A DNA stretch of 64,000 bases from Hygrocybe punicea (lineage: Eukaryota; Basidiomycota; Agaricomycetes; Agaricales; Hygrophoraceae): assembly GCA_963556145.1 (NCBI GenBank), contig OY744467.1:3410001-3474000 (forward strand). The letters run 5' to 3'. Under the pieces are notes generated by a model, which ran no database searches, was not told where the DNA came from, and worked only from the letters and a program-made list of their open reading frames with translations. Position 1 is the stretch's first letter; the number at the start of each line of letters is the position of its first letter. Both the position numbers and the translations under genes were made by a program. Shown here in pieces: positions 56,901-64,000 of the stretch.

Positions 56901-59353
56901 TATCCCTTGAATCTTAGACGCCATTGGGGAATCCCCTAAACAAAGAGTTTCAGTTACAAAAGGAAATAGTAATGAGTAAGTGAAAGAATCCAGACGATAC
57001 TTACATCAATTATTGCAACCTCCTGGATAGATTCAATCTCATACTCTGAGCCATCATCATTCTCAATCTCTACAGTGTCATCTGCTTCAGGAAGATGGGA
57101 GTCATCCAACTGTTCGGTCACAGGAGAAAGAGCCTTTCGCTTTGATCCTGACTGTCTGACATTAGCAGCAACAGCTGCAATAGGCTCTTCAGAATTGATA
57201 TCTATCACCGATGCTGGGGGGGATGACAAAGGTGTTGAGAGAGTAGAATGAGCAGCGTCTGAATCCTGATCTGGAGTAACTGCAAGTCGTGGCTTGATGG
57301 GGAGTCGGACATTGAGAGGTGCAAGTCGTGGGCGAGAGGATTCCAATGAATTCTTGTATGATTCTCGCAAATGCTGCTGGGTATTTCCATATGCCGTCTT
57401 CGTAATAGGAATATGATGTGGATCACATATCTTCTGCACATACCACGAGTAGTATCCTCTCATTCGTCGCACAAAAGACCTGTCTTTGACCGGATCGTAT
57501 GGAAGAGGTGCCATCCTACAAATCTCCCCATTCTCATCGGTATAAGTCATGCTGGACAGCATAACAGAAGGATGCACAGGGGAATCTATGCCAGCAAGAA
57601 TGGCGCTATTCCAGGAGTTACACACAAGGTCACGTGCAAGGAAATTCTTGTGTGTTGCGATATCTCCAAAGATTTGTAGGCCATCACTAGCAAAGGTAGG
57701 GTATCCACGGCTGAAATGTGACTGAGATCCCATGTTTCCGAAGCCTGTGACTGGGGTAACGAGAAATGGGGTAATCCGTGTAAATGCAGCATGATTAGGA
57801 TATACAACCATGCCGACCCGATTTTGCATGCCGACCAAATCCACAAGCTGACCAAGACCAGTCTGCGCCAGCCACTCCTTTGCCACAACTGGATCTGGAT
57901 TTACAGTTGGCTTCTCACCACCATGAAGATCCTGTCCCTTGAACACTGAAAAAAACACGGCAACATTTATTGCCCTGAAGTATAAAGCAGGCCTTGGGAA
58001 GAAGAAGGGACCAGAATCACTGCCTATTGTGATTGTTAATAAATGCATTTAGAAAAGAAATATGACAAGAACATGTACCTGGAGGTAAGCGTATAGCCAG
58101 AATAAAAAGTGTAAATGCCGGATGAAAATCATTGCGATCGGTGTGCAATCTCCCCTGGAACTGACCAATCATGGAAGCCAGATCACCGATATCAGATGAT
58201 ACATTGACTTGCAGACCAGTGTTGTTCGGTAAAGGACCACCAAATCCAGGCACATTGTTATCCCAAAAGATCCACTCAAACATATCCCACTCCAGCTTGG
58301 AGATGCAAGCTGGCATGATGTGTCGGAACAGCTGGTAACAGATGCGAAGAAGGCGGGATATCTGTGGATGTTGAACTTGAACAGCAGGTGCAATTACGCC
58401 ACGTCCATCACCCTCAATCTTGGTTGTGGCCAAACTGGAGGAACCATTACGAGGATCACCAATGTCTGTTGTGGACCTGTCATTGTGCTTAAGTCCAAGG
58501 TCGTATATGGCAGGAACAGCAGGCTGGCCAATAACAGGTGGTTTTCCAAAGGCTATTTCCAGTACTTCATCAGCGAGTCTGCTGACTTCTGGGCCGCACG
58601 CATACTGTTGCATGGAGGAAACGGTTTGAATGCAGGCGACGGTGATGATATGTTTATCGGAGCCATTTATACGATTAACGAATGGTATGCCAACAGGCAT
58701 CAGGATCATGCCAGGAACTGGAACGTGTACAAGTTTCCCATCAACCAAACTAGGACCTATGTTTGGAGGGGTAATGGTATGGAGCAGTGTTTCCAGAACC
58801 ATGCTTTTCTTAGCCGTGTCGAAATTGGCTACATATGTGTATCCCCTTTGATAACGATTATCTTGAACCAACGTATAAGATGGCGCATTAGGATAGACGA
58901 ATCCAGATCACTCAGGAGGATTTGTGGGGGGAGGTGGAACCAATACAGCTGGTGACGATACAGGTGTCCTGGATATCTGATCTTCACACCAAAACAAGTC
59001 GTAGGGCGGTTCTGTTGTATAGGGATCCAGAGGAGATATGCTGTATACATCCCTGATACCAAAGAGAACTGGATTGTCTGATTCAGGATTATTGTGGCCT
59101 ATTGAAGGAGAATTAAACAAAAGCAAGAAAATATAATGTTATAGAAACGAACATGATAGATTGTCCTGATTTCTGTTGACAACTGCGACATCCAAGTCCA
59201 TCTGATCGGTATTTGACCCCATAGGAGCATCAAACTGGTTGCCATCATCCTATGAGAACCTTGAGCAAGCAACTCAAATTAAAATGAGTACTCAGAACTC
59301 ACCGGAGCATTTTGTTCACACATTTCCACATTAATCAAGTCAGAGAGATCCAT
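53944..59353 (-). pseudogene. Dioxygenase-like domain + chromodomain fusion gene with one in-frame TGA
   Basis: Seven exons join in frame: 59353-59303, 59249-59153, 59098-58912, 58845-58079, 58023-57005, 56935-56859 and 56806 to about 54030. A donor GTAAGATATC there may add a last short exon. The protein has about 1,660 residues. The central part has RLHTDRNDF..LAIRLPPG..GQDLHGGEKP, which resembles the H-x-D and distal His of 2-oxoglutarate dioxygenases. It is followed by a chromodomain split over three exons (EYEIESI..GIPQWRLRFKGYGPSEDL..LLKEFH) and an acidic patch (SAGSDDDSDTSDEDW). A long C-terminal region of unknown type follows, which I have seen only in mushroom proteins. A TGA at 56122-56124 lies in an otherwise open frame (..RQVANSH-stop-EHTINATF). 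CGA to TGA would explain it. Either a recent pseudogene or a truncated protein of about 950 residues that keeps the chromodomain. Confidence 0.65.
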
Positions 59354-60589
59354 GAGTACGTCAAAGGACAGTGGGGAGTTTGGGATAGATGCGAGGTTGA
59401 AAATCAGTTCTCTGTGGATCTAGTACACACTACCAGTATATTCTCAAAGAGACGAAATCGGTGTCAACAGTGGTAGTTGATAATAGAGAATCTTCCAAAT
59501 TGGAAGGGGAGGCAACTGTAAACCCGCCAGCCCAATCTCCCTACACACTGTATTACAGAGAGCGGTGCAGTGATTGGTTAGATCACAAGCAACTGGGGTA
59601 ACACTCGTAGAGAGAGCCCAGGGAGGTAGCACTTCTCTGTAATTCACCTTGCTCTAGTCTCCTTTTAATAAACCAATGTGCAGCACTACAGCCACAGCAA
59701 GAACTGATGAGAGTGATAATACGCGAGTCCAGAACTAGTCCCAGAAGTACCAGATCAATCGGAGACGAAAAGCCAAGCGCAAGTGAAAAAGCCAATGAAA
59801 AATTGACTTGTCACGGGACCAGAGTGGTCTCTTGGAAAGGCCAAGATACCAGCAGAAAGAAGTTGCCAAGAGGTCCCAAATTGCCTACAAAATCAAGAGA
59901 TTTGGATGAGTATACTCTGAGACAAAGAGATAGGAGTGTGAGGATAGAAAAAGTCAAATACCTTGTGAACCAGCGGTTGGATTCTGCTGATTTAGTGGTA
60001 GGTGGATAGAGGGAAGCAAGGGCTTCAAAATAATTCCTAGGATGATAAAATTATGATTAGGGGTTGCTGTAATATCAACCAAATGTACCTGAATAGTAAA
60101 ACAGTTATAGCTCCACAACCACTGAACCAAATGGAGATTTGGAGCTATGGAAAGGAAACCCTTGCAAAGATCTCCAAGATGGCTCTAGATGTGTAGGATG
60201 AAGACACAAGATGAGTGAAATCCAGCTTTCAAAAAAGCAACGTACTTTGTCGTTTATGAGAGCTTTGACAGCAAAGATTGTTGGTGTACAACACCAAGAA
60301 TCAGGCTAGGACAAGCACAGAGGCAGTTTAAATTGTCTGGGACTCCCAAAACAATTGTTGGGCTAGTAGGTATAGCAGAAAGCAAAAAGCAATGCACCAC
60401 CATGACCAAACAATATTGTTTGCGCAAAAAATATAACATTTCAACTATTAAAGTAATACAACAAGGCTGAGAGAGCTCATTCAAGTGCAAACAAAGGTAG
60501 AGCATTGATTAAGTGTAGGCATAAGGTAAGGGTCTCCCAACAATGCTGGAGCAACAAAAAAAAACAGAAAAAAAAAAAGTGGGTGGAGA
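59354..60589. other. No supported gene
   Basis: This is the upstream region of the chromodomain gene and beyond. The plus-strand frame 59707-60009 is 100 codons, basic (RKKLPRGPKLPTK) and unsupported by splice context or a known family. Poly-A-like runs occur near 60555-60580. Confidence 0.4.
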
Positions 60590-61490
60590 CAGAATGATTC
60601 TGTACACAGCTGTTCCCCTCGCCCAAACTCATCCTTTCAGTTGGAAACAGGATGCCAGAATTGATGAGGGTCTGTGTGAACTTAAGTCAGTGGTATCCGT
60701 GCGACGGTGAACAAAAAAAATCAAGGGGGGGGGGGCAACTCACGGATTGCGTTTGCAGCCGTTCCCCTCACCCAGACTCATCGTTTCGGTTGGAAACAGG
60801 GTGCCGGAATCGAACACGGCCTGTGTCAACATGAGTCAGTGGTTTCCGAGCGACGGTGCACAAAAAAAAACAAGGGGGGGGGGGAAACTCACGGATTGCG
60901 TGTGCGGCCGTTCCCCTCGCGCAAACACATCATTTCGGGTGGAAACACGGTGCCGGAATCAATCACGGCCTGTGTGAACTTAAGTCAATGGTTTCCGAGC
61001 GACGGTGCACAAAAAAAAATCAAGGGGGGGGGGAAACTCACGGATTGCGTGTGCAGCCGTTCCCCTCACCCAGACTTGTCGTTCGGTCGGAAACGGGGTG
61101 CCGGAGTGGATGAGGGTCTGTGTCAAACTAAGTCAGTGGTATCCGAGCGAAGGTGAACAAAAAAAATCAAGGGGAGGGGGGCAACTCACGGATTGCGTGT
61201 GCGGCCGTTCCCCTCGCGCAAACACATCGTTTCGGGTGGAAACACGGTGCCGGAACTGACCACGGCCTGTGTGAGTTTAAGTCAGTGGTATCCGAGCAAA
61301 AGTGAACAAAAAAAAATCAAGTGGGGGGCAACTCACGGATTGTGTGTGCGGCCGTTCCCCTCGCGCAGACTCGTCATTTCGGTTGGAAACGGGGTGCCGG
61401 AATCGATCACGGCCTGTGTGAACATCAGTCAGTGGTATCCGGGCGAAGGTGAACAAAAAATATCAAACTCACGGATTGCATGTGCGGGTC
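60590..61490. repeat. Tandem array, about 148-bp period, six units
   Basis: The landmark ACTCACGGATTGCGT recurs near 60738, 60885, 61035, 61183, 61330 and 61467, about 148 bp apart. Units contain GCGGCCGTTCCCCTCGCGCA, GGTGCCGGAATCGA, GTCAGTGGTATCCGAGCGA, an A run and a G run. It is CpG-rich and distinct from the E array. Frames through it are artefacts. Confidence 0.85.
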
Positions 61491-61530
61491 ATGGTGGGGC
61501 TGTTGAAGTTGCCATCTGCTGAATAAGCCG

Positions 61531-61585
61531 AAAGTGACTAGCAAAATCGCCTCGGGCATTGAGGCGATCTCTTGCTTGTCACTTT
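61531..61585. repeat. 55-nt imperfect hairpin
   Basis: The left arm 61531-61553 (AAAGTGACTAGCAAAATCGC..) pairs with 61561-61585 (GAGGCGAT..TGCTTGTCACTTT) around GGGCATT, with small internal loops. A related hairpin lies at 63034-63087. It follows the 148-bp array directly and may be a transposon end or a structured RNA. Confidence 0.6.
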
Positions 61586-62839
61586 CTGTTACAAATATGG
61601 ACATATCTATTTAATAAATATTTTATTAATAATTAATTAATTCATTACCAAATGGACATTTTTGGTAGAGTATTTGATTTGTTTCTCACTCAATTCTCCA
61701 TGGATTTTGAAGGTTATATGGGAAAGGTTATAGTAATAAATGAAATGGAGGTGCTTGTCACCAGCACTAAGTGATTTGAGCCCAAATTCAGGCACTAGTG
61801 AGTTTACACCACACATAGGCATTTGAATTTTCATGAGATATATATCATAGAAGTAGCTGTTTCTAGGGCTTTGACTGATATATTCTGAGGGGATGACAGT
61901 ATTTTGAATACGGTACAGGAACTGGTATACCTATTGATCAGAAATTACAAGTCATGTATGAGGTCACAGAGTCACTCAGCTTTGCACACCTTATCCATGC
62001 ATGTGACTTCCTGCTGCACCCTCTTTTCTTACGATCCTTATCACGTGATTGGACACTATTTTTATTTCGTGCACATGATTTCCTGCTGTGCATTCTTTCT
62101 TCATTATTATCCAGATTGTTTTCACAAATGTAAATGACTTGCCGAAGAATGGCAAATATGGATGATGGTATATAGCTACATGGTGATAATACAACCCCTC
62201 TCATCTATTTGACGAACTCATGATGACATGATGAATGCATTGAACAACACAACATAACAAAACAGAAACGAATATAATGAAATGAAAAATTGAGTATGAA
62301 AAGATAAAGAAAAGGACGAACGACCATTAAACCTCCCGTTCCCAGCTAACCAGCAACCAAGACCCGCCCAAATAAAGACAAAGTGTTCACCCCAGAAAGA
62401 AAGAAGTCAATGTCAAGCATTGACTTCAGGCCCATCCATCCTCCAGAATAGTTCAACGCGTTGATTGTTTAGGGTAGAAACATTGGCACAAAAAGGCCAG
62501 TCACAGACTTTGCGCTCTGTATGCAATCATCAAATAAAAATAATAATAAAGTGTAAATGAAAAATGTACTTAGAGGGAGGACAGAGGACCTGTTCATAGC
62601 ATCAGATAGTTTTTTATTACAATTTATTGCACAGAGAAGCAGCAATAAAAAGGAGTAGACACCAGAAGACCATGGTGAAAGACTAGAGGAAAAGAAAAGA
62701 CGGATCGTGAGAATTCAGGCATATGACCCCCAGCAAACACGTGATAAGCACATGTTTCCTTACATAACCAGAATAAACGGTCTGAACCAAGTAGATATCA
62801 ACGATCTTAAAGATCTATATATCAAGGAATGATCAAATA
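61586..62839. other. AT-rich non-coding stretch
   Basis: TTAATTAATT strings follow the hairpin. The rest is AT-rich with no convincing exon. Short frames near 61.9-62.2 kb are overlapping on both strands and unsupported. Confidence 0.4.
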
Positions 62840-62948
62840 CTACTCGTTACGTGATGCAAGGACAACAACCCATTGCACATTGAGTGACAGCTATGTGGAA
62901 AGCTCTTTTTCAATCCACGTACTCATAGTGTATCCAATAAGACATATA
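62840..62948 (-). pseudogene. Gene A4: last-exon remnant of the A family
   Basis: About 110 bases match the end of gene A2 (49441-49550) with roughly 85 percent identity by eye, including the stop and the codons for NVQWVVVL-like residues. No other exon is nearby. It breaks off at 62948 in unrelated AT-rich sequence. Confidence 0.65.
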
Positions 62949-63033
62949 GTTTGTTACAAATATATTAATGATTAATAGTATAATACCTATGTGCACACCC
63001 CTGATGATCATGAGGATTAAAGTCAGAGTCGCT

Positions 63034-63087
63034 GAAGTGGTTAGCAAAATTGCCTCAGGCATTGCGATGATCTCCTGCTAGCCACTT
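63034..63087. repeat. Second copy of the 55-nt hairpin
   Basis: AAGTGGTTAGCA pairs with TGCTAGCCACTT around a variable centre. Compared with 61531-61585 the outer stem changed on both sides (GTGAC/GTCAC to GTGGT/GCCAC), keeping pairing through a G-T. Flanks after both hairpins share ACAAATA and TTAATTAATT. Confidence 0.55.
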
Positions 63088-63744
63088 TCTTCTACAAATA
63101 GGGACTTATCTGTAATTTAATTAATTTCATTAAATGTCAAATTATTTACAAAGTATTACAATATAGCTACAATGAAGGCAATGGATGGGAATGAGAGATA
63201 GTCGTGATAAGTGAATGATAAGAGAGTCAATAAAGGTCAAAGAAAGGATTGGAGAGGGGGAATGAGCAGAAGGGTGAAAAAGGGGCAGAACAGGCTAAGA
63301 GGGGTAAAGGAAGCAGTGGAGATGGTGACGAATGGGTGCTGGGACTACAGCGGGACTGAAAGAAGGCTGGGAGGGTGCTGAATAGGGTGGAAAGGCTGGG
63401 AGGAGCAGGTGACACCTGGGTGAGCACCCCATGGTCAATTCAGATCCAGGACAGCTAATAAAACAGAAAACTCACCTAGTATAGCAGGAGGTGGGTGCAC
63501 CACATCCCCTGCTGCCCTCAGAAACCCTCCATGGCGCTCCAAAGCAGCCGGAATGTGCTCCTGTTGCTGGGGTTGCTGGTGACACTATTGCTAGACATCG
63601 GTGACCTTTTGGAGGCCAAAAGGTTTCCTGGAGAGAGTTAGGGGACAGTAGAGGAGGATGGGAAAGTTGTAGGGCAGTAGGTGTAGCAGGGGTCTGGCAG
63701 TAGAGTCTGAAATGGAGGGGGATGGGGCTGTTGACCAAGAGAAG
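63088..63744. other. No gene seen
   Basis: A purine-rich strand (GGGAGGG, GGTGG-type) at about 63230-63700 gives proline-rich minus-strand frames that look like low-complexity translation. It sits where the GC array would lie in an E element, but I could not align it to the array. Confidence 0.4.
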
Positions 63745-64000
63745 GTTTTGGATTCATCTGAGCTCGAATGCTCTCAACATGGATTTCAAACTCCACTTGA
63801 ATTTTAGCCACAACTCCGGGCCACCCTCACTTATTTGCATTCTGGAGACTCAGATATCACATTTACCAGCTGCCTTAAGTGGACAAAAGTGTCCCAGACA
63901 TACAATAGAATGTAGCTAGAAAGTACCATCTTTTACTTTGCCATATTACACCAGTTATTGTAGCTATACTCATATCTGCAAAGAATAGCTTACAGGTAGC
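63745..64000 (+). mobile_element. Edge of a third, diverged E-like element
   Basis: The last 256 bases align with 24445-24690 of E2 (CATCTGAGCTCGAA, TTTTAGCCACAACTCCGG, GAGACTCAGATATCACATTT, GTGGACAAAAGTG). Identity is roughly 80 percent by eye. The orientation matches E2, so the hairpin end would lie beyond the window. Confidence 0.7.

Noticed and set aside
59707..60009. 100-codon basic protein
   Set aside because: No recognised family, no splice signals and no relation to neighbours; could be chance.
1..64000. CRISPR arrays, rRNA genes, KDZ transposase, reverse transcriptase
   Set aside because: Looked for and not found. Regular repeats here are satellites with 78-357-bp periods, and no transposase other than the Helitron Rep is recognisable.

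Overview
The window looks like the genome of a mushroom-forming fungus (Agaricomycetes). Host genes are split by introns of about 50-65 bases with GT..AG borders. Protein families are of the unannotated kind that is abundant in mushrooms, and about half of the sequence is transposons of the Helitron class plus satellite-like arrays. No bacterial operon, rRNA or certain tRNA gene is visible. All reading was done by eye; family names are recognition from motifs, not search results.

Layout. 1-1.74 kb: non-coding, with a short-motif repeat and a possible tRNA-derived SINE. 1.74-3.36 kb (minus): a six-exon gene whose protein starts with a near copy of the histone H3 tail, followed by a PHD-like zinc finger, a region resembling a caspase/CHAT peptidase and a zinc ribbon. 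3.9-4.8 kb: a 357-bp tandem repeat. 4.96-6.54 kb (plus): a TET/JBP-like 2-oxoglutarate dioxygenase gene with two in-frame stops. 6.86-10.71 kb: a head-to-head gene pair, here called A1 (minus) and B1 (plus). 11.9-30.0 kb: a nested block of Helitron-like elements. H2 is cut by the non-autonomous element E1, and H1 abuts H2 and is cut by a second copy, E2, in the opposite orientation. E1 carries a hAT-like MITE and E2 a 792-bp palindrome. 30.9-31.4 kb: a diverged GC-rich array. 32.1-34.9 kb (plus): a second dioxygenase gene. 35.0-35.4 kb: a broken third copy of gene A, cut by the hairpin end of element H3. 35.4-39.7 kb: H3, cut by H4. 39.7-48.9 kb: H4, a nearly complete Helitron with two nonsense codons. 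49.4-53.7 kb: a second head-to-head pair, A2/B2. 53.9-59.35 kb (minus): a large gene joining a dioxygenase-like domain to a chromodomain, with one in-frame TGA. 60.6-64 kb: a 148-bp satellite array, two related hairpins, a fourth gene A remnant and the edge of another E-like copy.

How the parts relate. The Helitrons encode one long Rep-helicase polyprotein: a DUF6570-like region, an HUH/two-tyrosine Rep, a PIF1-type helicase and a C-terminal USP-like cysteine peptidase. They end in a hairpin on one side and a conserved CTTG..AGTGGGCCAT sequence on the other, as in Helentron/Helitron2 elements. The host genes share a chromatin theme (H3 tail mimic, chromodomain, three dioxygenase-type genes) and lie among CpG-rich arrays. 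A link between these genes and the silencing or modification of the repeats is an inference. The A/B pair, with identical exon architecture in both complete B copies, is the clearest uncharacterised two-gene unit.
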